From Mesoplasma grammopterae ATCC 49580 (GTDB lineage: Bacteria > Bacillota_I > Bacilli_A > Mycoplasmatales > Mycoplasmataceae): a stretch of DNA of 64,000 nt. The translations under genes were made by a program, and so were the position numbers. A model generated the notes under the pieces. It was not told where the DNA came from. It made no database searches and saw only the letters and a program-made list of their open reading frames with translations. Positions within the stretch are counted from its first letter, which is position 1. Each line of letters starts with the position of its first letter. Location: NCBI RefSeq assembly GCF_000701525.1, contig NZ_JNJC01000001.1, forward strand, positions 1 through 64,000. Direction: 5' to 3'. Of this stretch, positions 21,997 to 33,802 are shown piece by piece.

Positions 21997-22046
21997 AAAA
22001 AAAAAAAAAAAAAGCAAAATTTTGGAAAAAATTCTCAAAATTTTGC
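21997..22046 (-). terminator. Hairpin terminator with T17 tract
   Basis: An 11-bp stem GCAAAATTTTG / CAAAATTTTGC (22014-22046) is followed by 17 T on the minus strand (21997-22013). It terminates the membrane-protein gene ending at 22065, and the T tract lies 96 bp upstream of the spiralin-like start. Confidence 0.85.
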
Positions 22047-22064
22047 TTTTTTTACTCTTTTTGG

Positions 22065-22820
22065 CTAAATTATTGATAAAACAAAACGTTTATATTTAAT
22101 ACTTTGAATTAAGTTATTATTATAAACTAATCATAAATGTTGCAATGAAAATCAAACAAAGAAGGTTATTATTAAATACAATACATATAATCAAACTGAA
22201 TTACCTATAAATAAGTTTTGAAAGTCTACAAATGGGTAAGGATATCAACCAGTTACTCCCCCGTTTTGTAAATATAACTCACCTCTAATATATACATATG
22301 CTAAATAACTTGCTGCATAGATAAATACAATGTAGATATCTCATTTCTTATAAAAGTTATATTCATATCTTTCATTGCCCATACTGAATTGGTAAATAAT
22401 AAATAATAATATAGGACAAATTAAATGCGTTACTATGGTACAAATTATTTGATTAGTGCCATAGTTAGCTATACTATCTTCACCAGACTTAACATAATAT
22501 ACTACACCCATTCAAAATATTAAGAACACTAACATATTTAAATTCATAATAACCATTCTAAAACGATCAGTTATTATTCCATGTTTTTCTTTTTTATCAA
22601 AATTAATAACATAGATAATTAATCAAACTATTGTCATAATATTGACTTGCACTGAAAAAAAGCTCATTAAAATATCATAATTTGTAAATGCATTTTTACT
22701 ATATCAATATTCAACAAAGCTTGAAAGGTAAAATCCTCAGCATAAAAAACCTATAAATAGTAAACAAGCTATTAAATGATAATATCAAATTCAATTTTTA
22801 TAATATGGTTTTGTTTTCAT
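22065..22820 (-). CDS. Multi-helix membrane protein, Pr6Pr/FAR-17a-like
   Basis: The 251-aa protein starts MKTKPYYKNWIWYYH and has about six to seven hydrophobic helices with many aromatic residues. It includes FFSVQVNIMTIVWLI and THLICPILLFIIYQF, which resemble the N/Q...W and H-x(3)-P helices of the FAR-17a/AIG1 (Pr6Pr) family. A second member of similar plan lies at 47795-48535. Function in Mollicutes unknown; eukaryotic relatives hydrolyse fatty-acid esters. Confidence 0.65.
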
Positions 22821-22837
22821 ACTATGATTTAAGCATA

Positions 22838-22866
22838 AAAAAGCAAAAGACTATAGAAAGTCTTTT
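22838..22866 (-). terminator. Terminator after lipoprotein gene
   Basis: Stem AAAAGACT (22845-22852) / AGTCTTTT (22859-22866) with a T-rich tail on the minus strand. Confidence 0.75.
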
Positions 22867-22899
22867 GAATTTATTATTAAAGTTAAATAAATTTTGCTT

Positions 22900-23736
22900 T
22901 TAAACATTTATAGTTGTATTAAAGTAATATTTAAGCATTACACTACCTTGATAATATTCATCATTATCATCAACATTTATAATTACAAGGAAAAGATTTG
23001 ATTCTATTTCTTCTTTATAAATAACAAATAATCTATTTATAAGTTGTGGTACTAATTTATAAACACTTTCTAGGATTCCTTCATCAGTATTTTCTTCAAC
23101 TTGAATAAAACTTCCTTCTTCTATTAAAGAATTAATTTCAATTTGAAATTTTGGTATTTCCTCTTCTTTGTAAATAGTTACGTTGATAATAATATTGCCT
23201 TGATATATTGGATCTTTATCGTATACAGATAAATTTCATTCTAATTGAGTTAATCTTTCAAGTTTCAAATTAGTAGAAATTAATTCGGGATAAATTTCTT
23301 TAATTTTGTTTAATATATTTAATTCATTTAGTTCACTATTTTTATCTAATATAATGTTTTTGTCTAAAAATATATCAATCAAATCCTTTTTAACTGATGG
23401 GGGCTTTGGCATCTCTTCATTTTTAATTAAACTAAATTCTTTGAAACCTTCAAAATACAAGTCATTATCATCAACATGGACTTCTCACTCTGGTTCAAAG
23501 TAAACTAGTTTTAATTTACAGTCTTTTAATTTTGGATATGCTACTTTTATTGCGTTTAAAATATTATCTTTATTTGTTTCCATTCAATAAGGTATCTCAA
23601 TATAGTTTTCAGTAAATATAGTTTTTATATCAGTTTTTACAATTATTGGTTTCTCTTTTGTGTCACAACTAATTACTATTGTTGATGTACACATTGTTAA
23701 AGTTGAACATGCTAATAAATTAAGTATTTTTTTCAT
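22900..23736 (-). CDS. Lipoprotein (paralog of the next one)
   Basis: The 278-aa prolipoprotein starts at 23736 after AAAGGAAAG (upstream in-frame ATGs lack a site). The lipobox is VISC at about residue 24. The mature part contains three copies of a module: ILNxIKxxYPEL, then x-L-x-W and a YxGxxxxNV strand pair. It shares this module and gene order with the lipoprotein at 23817-24584, so the two arose by duplication. Function unknown. Confidence 0.8.
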
Positions 23737-23790
23737 AAGCTTTCCTTTGCGGGGTGTTACCCTCAACTTCATTTTATGACTTAAAAATAA

Positions 23791-23816
23791 ATAAAAAATG
23801 GTTTTAAACCATTTTA
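23791..23816 (-). terminator. Terminator between paralogous lipoproteins
   Basis: AAAATGGTT TTA AACCATTTT stem immediately after the stop at 23817, with a T-rich tail on the minus strand. Confidence 0.8.
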
Positions 23817-24584
23817 TTAAATATATAATTCTATAATACATTCCCCATAATAAAATACTTCATTTGAATCTATAATAATTGATCAATGAGATTTGTCTAA
23901 TTTGATGGCTGACATTTTAATATTATTTAATTCTGGGTAATTATTTCTAATTAACTTTAAAACTAATATCTCGTGTGTGTTTAAAGTTGTTACTTTAAAT
24001 TCTTTTTGCTTTATAACTTCTTGTATATCTTTAACAATAAAAACTTTTAATATTAAATAACCATCATAATTTTCATCACTTGTTTTAGCTAATATTTTTC
24101 AAGTATTATTATTTTTCTCACAAATTAAATTAGCATTTTCTAAAATAGGGTTACTCTTTTTAAAATTGAAAATTATTGTATCTGGATTTTCTTCTGCTAA
24201 TTTTAAATAAATGTTTGGATCAAAGATATTTATATTAATTTTCTGTTTTATTTCTATTTGTACAGAACCAATGTAAATATTCTCATTTAAACTAGTTAAG
24301 AAATATTCTTCATTTTTTATTACAGTTAATTCATTTCAATCTATTTTAATTTCTTTATTTAAAAAAAATAACTTTTCTAATATTAATTTTTCATTGAACT
24401 CTTCATCACTTGATAATACAACTTTTGTTATTAAATCTAAAGACTTTAAGTCTATTGGCGTATTATTAATTTCTGGTTGTTCAATATCATTTTTATCATA
24501 ATCATTAGTCGTGCAAGCAACCAAACTACTAATTGCAATTGTTGAAAGACTAATTCCTGTTATAAATAGTAATAATTTTTTCAT
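23817..24584 (-). CDS. Lipoprotein (paralog of the preceding one)
   Basis: The 255-aa prolipoprotein has signal MKKLLLFITGISLSTIAISS and lipobox LVAC. The mature region repeats the module L-x-LIRxxYPEL ... W-x-I ... YYGE seen in the 22900-23736 protein. It is acidic, lacks recognisable enzymatic motifs and is separated from its neighbours by terminators. A surface-exposed role is inferred from the signal peptide only. Confidence 0.8.
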
Positions 24585-24667
24585 AATTTCATTCCTTTAT
24601 ACTTTCTAATTGTTATTAAGTATTAGAAAAGCAAAAAAACAATTAATATAATAATTTTTATTTCAAT

Positions 24668-24698
24668 TAAAAAAGAATCTTACTTGCATGTAAGATTC
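24668..24698 (-). terminator. Terminator of HU-like/XRE operon
   Basis: The 9-bp stem GAATCTTAC/GTAAGATTC (24675-24698) with loop TTGCAT is followed by seven T on the minus strand. Confidence 0.88.
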
Positions 24699-24728
24699 CT
24701 AAAATATAATTTATTTTCTAAGTACAAA

Positions 24729-24956
24729 TTAAGTCTTTAATAATTCTTGAGGTGTTGTTTCAAGTCCCTCAATAAGTTTTTGTAAAATTTTAATTGTTAT
24801 ATTTCTTCTTCCTCTTTCAAAATCAGAAATATAATTTTTTGAAATGCCACATCTAAAGCCTAATTCTTCTTGAGTTAAACCTTTGTGCGATCTAATCTTT
24901 CTTAGATTAGTTGCAATAATCAAAATTAAATCTTCTTCTCCATTATATTTTTTCAT
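24729..24956 (-). CDS. XRE/Cro-CI family DNA-binding regulator
   Basis: The 75-aa protein is almost entirely one HTH_XRE domain (about 12-68): LRKIRSHKGLTQEELGFRCG, then ISKNYISDFERGRRNITI. It resembles small phage repressors and restriction-modification C proteins. Its start overlaps the end of the membrane-anchored HU-like gene by 14 bp, so the two are translated together. Regulation of that operon or its neighbours is plausible but not shown. Confidence 0.88.
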   Translation of the reverse strand: MKKYNGEEDLILIIATNLRKIRSHKGLTQEELGFRCGISKNYISDFERGRRNITIKILQKLIEGLETTPQELLKT

Positions 24957-26070
24957 TATTTAAACTTTCTCTTAAACCTTTTAATGACTTAAATTTGATT
25001 GTTTTACGTGATGGTACCATTTTTAATTTGCCAGTTTTCATATCTTTCATTGTTGTTTCATTAACAAAAACTGTTGAAAACTTAGCAAAATTATTAATTT
25101 TAATTTCTGAACCTTCATTAACTAAATTATTTTCCATCAATTCAAATAAACTATCAACAATTTTTTTAATTTTAACTTTTGTCAATTTATTTTTATTATT
25201 TGAAAAAATTGAATTAACCAAATCATTTTTTGTAACCTTATTTTTTCTTATCACGGGCTTTTTTTGATTTTTTTTACCCGCCTCAACAATATCAATATTT
25301 TCTGATTGTTTTTTTTCATTAATTTGATTTTTATTTTCAGTAATTTTAATTGTTGTATCTGTTGAAACATCTTTAAAATTAAGATATTGATATTCAACTT
25401 TTCTTAATTCGTTACCTATTTTTTTCATAAATAAAATTAATTCTTTTTTAGTCATTTCTTCCAAAATTACATCATCAACTTTAATGTTGTTTAAAATAGC
25501 GTAATTTCTAATTTTATAAGCATTTTTAACTAACTCACTTAAATTTTCTTTGATTAAAACTGATCCGTCTGTTTTTGCTCTTTGTTGTAACAAAGTCAAA
25601 TCGTAATCGTTTTCATTATTAATTTCTTCAAAAAATGTTTTATCTTCCTCAAAATGAGGATATAAATCAATATCAGGATTTTCAACTTCTAAAACTATTT
25701 CAGTTTCAACTTTTTTATTTTTTATTGAAGCTTCAACATCTTTTTTTGGTTTATATGATTTTTTGTTTTTAAATTTAATAATTAGAACAATTCAAGTAAG
25801 TACTAAAATAGGTAAAACTATTAGCAAAATAATATTAGATATATAATCAATTAAATTTGGCAAACTTAAATCTGTTGGGGGAATTAATCCAATAGTTTTG
25901 AATACATTTAAAATATCCATATTATTTACTAATGCATTTACTATTTTCATTAAAAAGAAAATAACTATTGTAATTAATACAGAAAATTCCAAGCTTACTT
26001 TAATTACATTATTTTTTGATTTTTTTAAAAAATTATTTTTTTGCTTTATATTTTTTTCTTGTTTTTCCAT
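24943..26070 (-). CDS. Membrane-anchored HU/IHF-like DNA-binding protein
   Basis: The 375-aa fusion has a Lys/Asn-rich N-terminus, transmembrane helices at about 23-46 and 75-99, and a basic then acidic linker (100-275). The C-terminal Bac_DNA_binding (HU) domain occupies about 279-371. That domain starts VTKNDLVNSI and contains GSEIKINNFAKFSTV and a DNA-arm region with GKLKMVPSRKTIKFK, as in HU (GFGTF ... F.PGK). HU proteins are normally about 90-aa soluble dimers. This one would tether DNA to the inner face of the membrane. It overlaps an XRE regulator and follows a lipoprotein/ABC gene set after a terminator. One UGA in the second helix links the parts in a single frame. Confidence 0.82.
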
Positions 26071-26091
26071 TAGTATCCTTTCTTAATATAA

Positions 26092-26118
26092 AACCCTTCT
26101 TTTGTTTAAAGAAGGGTT
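26092..26118 (-). terminator. Terminator between the ABC/lipoprotein set and the HU-like gene
   Basis: An 11-bp stem AACCCTTCTTT/AAAGAAGGGTT with loop TGTTT lies 30 bp after the stop at 26148. The T tract after it is weak (TTTTATATT), so read-through into the HU-like gene is possible. Confidence 0.8.
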
Positions 26119-26147
26119 CAAAGTTATTTTTGATAAACCATTGCTTA

Positions 26148-26384
26148 TTATAAATTTATTCGATTTATAATATCTTCTAAATCATTAATCAATTTATTTA
26201 ATTGTGAGTTAATCATTTCAGCATCTGATATAGAAATTCTAAATTCACCTAATTTAAGTAAATTTTTATTAGAACTAACTTCATTAATTAAATTTTTACT
26301 TAATTCTTTTTTAAATTTAATTAGATCTTCTAAATTAGTTTCTACATCATGACCACTAAAAAATTTTTTAATTTGTTCTGTCAT
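26148..26384 (-). CDS. Small helical protein, end of ABC/lipoprotein operon
   Basis: The 78-aa soluble protein starts MTEQIKKFFSGHDVET and is predicted to be mostly alpha-helical (two long amphipathic helices, the last NSQLNKLINDLEDIINRI). It has no signal peptide. It lies 19 bp after a lipoprotein gene and before a strong hairpin, so it is the promoter-distal gene of the set that begins at 36673. Family not recognised. Confidence 0.72.
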   Translation of the reverse strand: MTEQIKKFFSGHDVETNLEDLIKFKKELSKNLINEVSSNKNLLKLGEFRISISDAEMINSQLNKLINDLEDIINRINL

Positions 26385-26403
26385 AATCTTTTATCTTTCT
26401 ATT

Positions 26404-27993
26404 TTAATCAACTACAGCAATTTGTTGAAGTAGAACGTTTAATGTTCTATTTGCAGCTTTATATTTATCATTACTGTCTTTTGTTAAAAATACTGCGTAA
26501 TAACTTATATTTTGAGTATTTTTAATAGTTGTTCTAGTCAATGCGTTACTTGTAGAAACAAACTCGTCTAATGTTTTAGTTTGTCCTAAAACGCTTTCAA
26601 TATTATTATTTAAGTTTTCTTGAGTTTTATCAAAGAATAAAACTTCATCAACTTTGAATAAATTTTCACTTGCATCAGAACCATAGTTAAATGCAGTTGT
26701 ATTTGTAAAGTATTCAGTATTAACAAATTTACTTATTTTTTCATCTTTATCATCACCAGTAAAAATATCTAGACTTTCAACAAATTGTTTTTGTTGAGCT
26801 TTATCATCTTCTTGGTTTCATTCATAAGTAATTTGTTGATTTGATAAATATTCCTTTTGAATTTTACTTGCATTAACACTTGTATCAAATTGAATAAATT
26901 GTGGTTCAATATATTTTTCATCTTTACTTGTCAAGACATGTCATTTTAAAGGATTTGATTGTATTTTTAAAATTTCAATTTCTGTTTTTATTTTATATTG
27001 TTCACTTTCAATTACTTCTTTTGAAAATTCATAACCAACATTTGCTTTTAAGTTGACAATAACTTGATTTGTTCAATAAATTGAATCAATATTTGCTCCA
27101 TTTTCAGTTATTACTGAATTAGTAACACTTTCAATTGCAATTTGATCATTTGCTAGAATTTCTTTTTGTTGAGTTAAAAGCTTATCTTTAAAATCATTAT
27201 AATCGCTAAAATTTTCAGTTTTAATTCAATTATTAATTGATTCTATTGTTTCAGTTATAACAGTATCTTCTATAATAACTGGATCTACAATTGTTCCCTC
27301 ACATGTAAATTCCTTATCTTTCTCAGCAACATCATCATCAAATTGATAGTATTCAGAATCATTATTTTTAATTCCAATTGTTCCACTTATTTTAAATTTT
27401 GTAAGTTTTGGTATTGATGAATCAGTTGGTTGATTTGAATCAAGAATTGTGACTTTAACAGTTTTAAAAACTAAGCCTTCAGCTGGAGTACCCGGAATAT
27501 TTGCATTTGGTACAAATGTATTTTTAACAGTATTTTCACTTTTAAAATAAATTTTATCTAAGAAATTTTGTAATCCTATTATAGTTGTGGTTAATTCTTC
27601 TTTAGTTATTTTTTTCTTAGGTGCTGGTTTGTTTCCACCAAAATTATAAATTAAAGTTATTGAACCTGTATATTTGTAACCATTTTTTGAATTACCATTA
27701 CCATTAAATAAAATGCTTTGTTGTTTATTGGTAATTGTTCCTTCTTTTATTTCATCGCTAGCTTTCACACTAATTCCACCAGCTACATCGACTTTTTGAT
27801 TAACTAGTTCTGCTTCCAGATCATCATTAGTTCAAGGTTCTTGATCATCTTTTTTACTATGTAATATTGTAGTCAAAAATCTTTCAATTGAATCAATTTT
27901 TTGTTTTTCTACTTTACTAGAACATGAGACAGCAATTGTTGATGCTGAACTTGTAACTACTAAAGATGATAGCACTAATAATAATTTTTTCAT
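26404..27993 (-). CDS. Lipoprotein with WT..L modules
   Basis: The 529-aa prolipoprotein has signal MKKLLLVLSSLVVTSSAST and lipobox IAVSC. After the Cys comes a segment reading IERFLTTILHSKKD...WTNDDLEAEL and a GGISV strand. This is the same module as in the 1-1790 protein. Later parts contain two more W-containing repeat units (INNWIKTENFSDYNDF). It lies 28 bp after another lipoprotein gene and 19 bp before the 78-aa gene, inside the ABC/lipoprotein operon. Surface location is inferred from the lipobox. Confidence 0.8.
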
Positions 27994-28021
27994 TTTCAGC
28001 TTCCTCTCCTATTTTTGATTA

Positions 28022-30028
28022 TTAAACTCTTTCAATAAATGTGTATCTACCTAATGAACTAAAGTCAAATTCTGAGTCTTCTCCAAAAGTAACATCAAAT
28101 AAGTTTGAAGAAATTCCAAATTTTAGTGCTGAGTTACGTGTTGTTTGCATTGCTAACCCTTTCATTAAAGGAGTTCCATTGTTTCCAGTATAATTGCTAT
28201 CTTGTATATATGCACTTCTGTATTTTCTAAATCCAGTTTTACCAGCATCTGAATATGTAAAGTTCATGTATGTAACACCTGACATTTTTGCAATTAAGTT
28301 TTGCTCCTTAATTTGTTGAGCTTCAATTCCTGTGTTTAAGCTTAATGCATTTGCGAAATTACTTGAATTAATTTGTCCATTAACTGCTCCAGTTTCTTTT
28401 AAGTAATCTCAAATATTGAAATCAGTTCCGTCTTCTTTTTTAACACCTGTTTCACCTGACATTTTAAATTTATTATTTAATTGTTGACGTGATGCATTTG
28501 GTGATGTTCAAATGTCACTTTCTTGTATTCCGTAGAATGTTTGGAACACATTTGAGATTTGCTCAATTCCTTTATAATAAGAGTTAAAGATTTTTGATTG
28601 AGTTGAATCTGTTGTTTCAGATACAGCTGTTGCAGTGTTATCAATTGCAATTGAATATGTGAAACCAACGTCACTTAATCTTTGTGTGTAACCATTATTT
28701 AATGAAATAGTTAATCCTTTAATTGTCATTGTTTCACTTGAAATTGACATAGCTAATAGATCATCTACTTTTTCATCTTTTTCAACATTTGTTGATTTTT
28801 CTGTTCTTTTTGTATATTCACTTACAATTTTTGAATTATATTCGCTTAATGAATTTTTTCATTGTCCATCAATCGCTTCATATAAAGTTTCATCTCCAGC
28901 TACTTTTTTACCTTCTAATTGAATGCTTCCAGTAGTTTTTATTTTACCAAAGAATGTATTTCAAGCTGTTCAATCATTATAACCATAATTTATGTTAATT
29001 TTACCTGTATTATCAAAATGGTTTGTTTGTTCATGTCTAATGATATCGTTTTCATTATAATAACTAACTTTAATAGCACTTACAACAGGTGACCCATTTG
29101 TAAAGTATTTATTTTTTACAGTAGATGTCATTGTTTTAGCTAAGTTTTCATTATATTTATTAATTGCTGATTTATACACATCTGTATTAGCAGTTAATAA
29201 ATCTTGTGTTGTTAAACTTGGTTCTAATGCTTTTAATGTTGCAAAGTCAACATAAACATTTGAATTTGCCTCTTTCAACATATCACCAGCTAATTCATTA
29301 CTAATTTTGTTAATTGAAGCAATAATTTCGCCATTATCTGAAACAGTAATAACAATTGTTCCTTTTACAGCTTTTGTAACTGTTGCTTGTTCAGCATCTT
29401 TATATCTATAAGTTGAAGAGAAATTTAAATCAATACTTGAAATAAATCCTTCTCCGTCGTTACCAGTAGCACCATAAGTCATTTCAGCATCTTCATAATC
29501 AAATTTAAGATCATCAATTCATTTTGAACCGAAACCTCCGATTAAAACACTGTATGTTGAAGTACTGATAGCATTTCTTAAATCAGCCATTGCTTTAGCT
29601 GGGCTTAATAGTGATTCAACATTTGATGTTAAATCTTTTTGTTGGTCAGATGTTAAAACATCATAAAACTTAACTGCTTGGTCATCTGCGTATGTTGAAA
29701 TTTTAGATTTTGTTTCACCGCTACCTGTACCAGCTGATGCTTGATCATAAATTGATTTTAAATTATCTTTTTGAAAGAAAATTAAACCATTTTTTGATGC
29801 TTCTGTATCTAATAATGTTGATCTTGTTGCCATTGGAGTTGAAACAATTGTTGAAAATTTAGATTGAACTTCAGATTCAAATTGTTTAATTAATTGTCTT
29901 ATTGCTTCTTTTTCCTTTTCATTTGGATCAATTGTGGGGTCTGTAGTGCCATTCGAACATGAAATAACAGCCATTGATGAAGTACCAACTACAGCGAATG
30001 ATGATAATATTAATAATAATTTTTTCAT
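28022..30028 (-). CDS. Large lipoprotein of ABC/coiled-coil operon (paralog 2)
   Basis: The 668-aa prolipoprotein has signal [19 protein letters not shown] and lipobox AVISC. It shares a core with the lipoprotein at 31920-33791. One block reads [14 protein letters not shown] ... [15 protein letters not shown] here and KWFEGLSYDFSN ... IVITISDQNDIIENL there, at the same relative position. It is therefore a paralog within one operon, separated by the permease gene. It may belong to the Mollicutes paralogous (MOLPALP-type) lipoproteins, which I could not confirm. It is probably the extracellular partner of the neighbouring ABC permease. Confidence 0.8.
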
Positions 30029-30069
30029 TTTTGTATTTTTTCCTTTTTTTCATTTTTTTTAAAATTTTT

Positions 30070-31884
30070 TTAGAAATCAAATTTTCTAAATTTATATAAA
30101 GCAATTGAAAAACTCAATGTGCTTATTCCAAATAAAATAACCAAATAATATCAAGGTTTAACATAATTTGATGTAGTATTTTTTTCAATCATATTAGTAG
30201 AAGTAAGTTTTATATCATACTCTGGATATCCTAAAAATAAATTTTTTTGATCTTCTAGATAAATCTTTGAAAAAGAATTTGGAGAAAATCAAATATCATT
30301 ATTGTAGAATCCTAAGTTTTTGGTATATACCATTCACAACCCACTATACAAGTTGAAATAGGATAGGCCACGCATCATGCTTCTGCCTTTAGTATAACTA
30401 TTTCAGTCTCCTGAAGTTTTAGATACCGCATTTGAAGACATAATTATGTAATTACTTGAATATTTAATAAAATATTCTTCAATGACTCTAGCTGAGTACA
30501 TTAAATTAAAGTTTAATTGTTTTTTAACTAAATTATTTGCATTTGTAAATCTAAATCCATCATTTCGGATTCCCGCAACTGAATATTCGTAAAATGAAAC
30601 AATATCTTGTTTTTTCAAAGCGTAAGTAACTTTATTTTCTTTTATTTCTTCCTTAGTTGGATCAAGCTTTTCTAAATAACTTGTCTGAATCCCTGAATCT
30701 AAAAATAAGAAATCATAAAATAAATCATATTTTTCAAATTGAAGATCATTGCTAAAATATTTGTTAATTTCATTTGTAAAACTTCTAAATTCTATTAGAG
30801 TTTTTTTTGCATTTTGATCTACTGTTTTAATAATTAATTCATCTAATTGTTCGTTTGTTATAAAAGTGTCTTTTAAGGTTATTTGAATATTAAATTTATC
30901 ATTAATTTTTCAAGTATCTGGAACAGATGCATCTCTAAGGGGTTTTGAGAATAAATCTAAATTTGTTTCTGTTATAACAACTGGATTAGCATTTATAAGT
31001 CCTAAATCTTTTCACATTTGCGTTCTATAATTTATATTTTTTGTGTTATGAAATTGATCAGTCACCATTTCTTTTGAAAGAAAATAGTTGTAAACGTATT
31101 TGGATAAATGGGGATATTTAATATTTCCTTCGTTCACATGATCATATAAACTGTACGCGTCATATATATCGTTTAATTGAAAAATATCACCGCTTGTAAA
31201 TTGTACATAATAACTTTTTTCATTTGCCTTTATAAAAGACATGGGGATATTTGCTATAAATGATAATGCCAGTAATAATGTACAAATAATTGTAGTAGTT
31301 TGCAACGTAAATATAAAAATTAAGAACGTAATAAAGTTAATTAAAAAGAATGTTGCAAGTAAACAATATATAACATACATCGATGTCATTCTAAGTATAA
31401 ATATGTCATAATGAAACAATGTAAATGATGCATAAAATATATTAATAATAATAAAACTCATTAAAATATTTACAGCACAAATTAAAATAATTAATAAATA
31501 TTGAGCTATAAAAAACTTTGTTCTGCTTACTTGATTAGTTAAAACAATATATGTTGTTTTATCTTCAAAATTCTTACTAAAGAAAAATTGAATCATTCTT
31601 AAAATAAATACAAACATTAAACAACAAACAAAAAATAATATATAAAAGTTGAATATTACAACTTGGGAACTTCCAGATTTTACAAAAGCTAATATAATCC
31701 CAACTAAAATGGAAATAATAATAGTTGCTAAATTTAAAATATAAAATAACTTTTCTTTTAATAAACTTTTAAAACTAAATTTCATTAATTTAACAAAAGG
31801 AATTCTCCTATATTTAATAAGCTTTTCTTTTATAAAATTTTGCAAAGGTTTTGTTTTCTTTTTTTCATAATTTTCTTCTACCAT
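30070..31884 (-). CDS. ABC permease with large extracellular domain
   Basis: The 604-aa protein starts at ATG 31884, which is preceded by AAAGGAGGTG (the ATG at 31905 overlaps that site and is rejected). It has a basic cytosolic N-terminus (about 1-40) and six hydrophobic helices within 45-225. An extramembrane domain of about 330 residues follows, then a last helix (about 572-594) and a short basic tail KFRKFDF. This plan resembles an ABC-2 or MacB/FtsX-like mechanotransmission permease. It is sandwiched between two paralogous lipoproteins and downstream of the ABC ATPase-coiled-coil gene, its likely motor. Substrate unknown. Confidence 0.78.
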
Positions 31885-31919
31885 AGTACCTTCACCTCCT
31901 TTCAATGTAAATCAATAAA

Positions 31920-33791
31920 TTAAATAGATTCAATTAGTATCCTTTCGAATCAATAAAATTTTTCTGATTTAATTACAAAATTTAGGTTTAAAAATGATAA
32001 ATTAAAATCGACTGAAAGGTTACTTGATCCTTCTTTAAATTTTTTAAAAATAAGTTGATTATTATTCATTTCAATTATTGGAATATTTTGTAACTCTTCA
32101 TTATTGTTAAACTGAAAATGAAATGTTGAAGTATTGGTTTTATTTAAAAAACTTTGACGTTCTGATTCTGCAGAATAAGTTAGGTTTTTATTATTTAGTA
32201 AACTTAGCTGAGCATTTACATCTGAAATACTTTTGTCAGTTGTAGTTGCTGCTCTAGATTGCAAAATATTTGAATTTTTCATACTGATTAATTGTTGATT
32301 GTCTGACAAAGACATTCATGTTGTTTTAGTTGTTCCATAATTTTCTTGAAAAACTTGTAGCGCACTTATTGTATTTTGATAAATTGCTTTAAAAATTGGG
32401 TCCTGATTAGGTAAAACTATTTTAGTTTTAACTATTTCATTTTCATTATTTAAATAACTGTCGTTAAAGTTATTAGCTGACACTCCTACATAATATGAAA
32501 TTGGGCTAATTGGGTGATAATAATTAAATTCATCAAAATATAAACAAAAGTTATCTAAAGTAATTTCTCCGTAATTAACAAGTGAATCCGAAGCAATATC
32601 AAGTTCATTATTAGCTTTGCTTTGAAAATCACTTACTCATGTTTTATACTCTTTACTTAAATATGCATAAATATCTTGATTTCCTTTTACGAATTTATTT
32701 TCTAAGACAATTGTGTCGTCTGTTATTAGTTCACTAAATACTGTTTTGAATAAATTTATGTTGTTTGTATTAATTGTTGAAACTGTATCATCAATAATTA
32801 ATTCGTTAGACCCATATTTATTTTGACGTGGATTGAAATTATCAATTTTATTAATAGACTTAAAATTCTTAAATCTATTTTCATCTTTAAAAGTAAAAAC
32901 ATAACTTTGTATAGGTTTACTTGAATTAGTATTATGCTCAAAAATGTAAGTTAATAAACTTTTTTCAAATTTATCAAATTTAAATATATTTTCAAAATCA
33001 TTTTTTGATAAATTAAATAATCTTGAATAATCATTTATTCTAAGATCATAAGCATCAAATCAAGCTCACTCAAACTTATTTTTAATAAGGTTTTCTCTCA
33101 GTTCACTCGTTGTAAACTTTAAATTTTCAATTATGTCATTTTGATCAGAAATCGTTATTACTATATCTTCATGGTAATTATTTTTAATTATATTTTTATT
33201 AATGTCAGTGTACTGATAAGTGAAAACTAAACTTAAATTGACATTTGCTATATATTTTTTGTTTTCCTTATCAAAATCTAAATATCCAAAATCTATGTTA
33301 CTAAAATCATAAGATAATCCTTCAAATCATTTTTGATCTTCATTTTTAAATTCCAAAATACTTGAATAAAAATCAAATTCAGGTTTCATTGAATCTAAAA
33401 TTGATTCTTCTAATTTACTACTTTTTGTAATTTTATTTAAATCATTAGTTAGAGCATCTTTTTCTCTTTGAGATAAAAGTTCATAATTTGAATTTATATT
33501 TTGATTTTGTTTACGCAAATTTATTTCTTGTAAATTAGACTGAGTAAAAAAATCAAGATTTTTATTTTGCTGCATTGTTTGATCAATATAAATAATTTCA
33601 TTTTGTTGTTTAGCTAATGCATCATGAAATTTTTTTTCAACTTCTTGCTCAAAAGATTCACCAAGAACAAAGTAGTTATAGATTGGTTTGTATTCTTGTT
33701 TATAATCTTTTGGCTTTTGACCACAAGCAGTAGTTACTAAACCAAAACCTAGAATAAATGTAGAGGCAATTGGTAATATTTTTTTTAACAT
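31920..33791 (-). CDS. Large lipoprotein of ABC/coiled-coil operon (paralog 1)
   Basis: The 623-aa prolipoprotein has signal MLKKILPIASTFILGFGLV and lipobox TTAC. It starts 11 bp after the stop of the ABC ATPase-coiled-coil gene, with TAGGAGG-like ribosome binding inside the gap (cctcctaaaat on the plus strand). It shares domain order with the 28022-30028 protein (see there). The mature part is Asn/Asp/Phe-rich with several aromatic clusters, such as KFEWAWFDAYDL. A cell-surface component coupled to the ABC permease is the likely role. Confidence 0.8.
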
Positions 33792-33802
33792 TTTAGGAGG
33801 AT

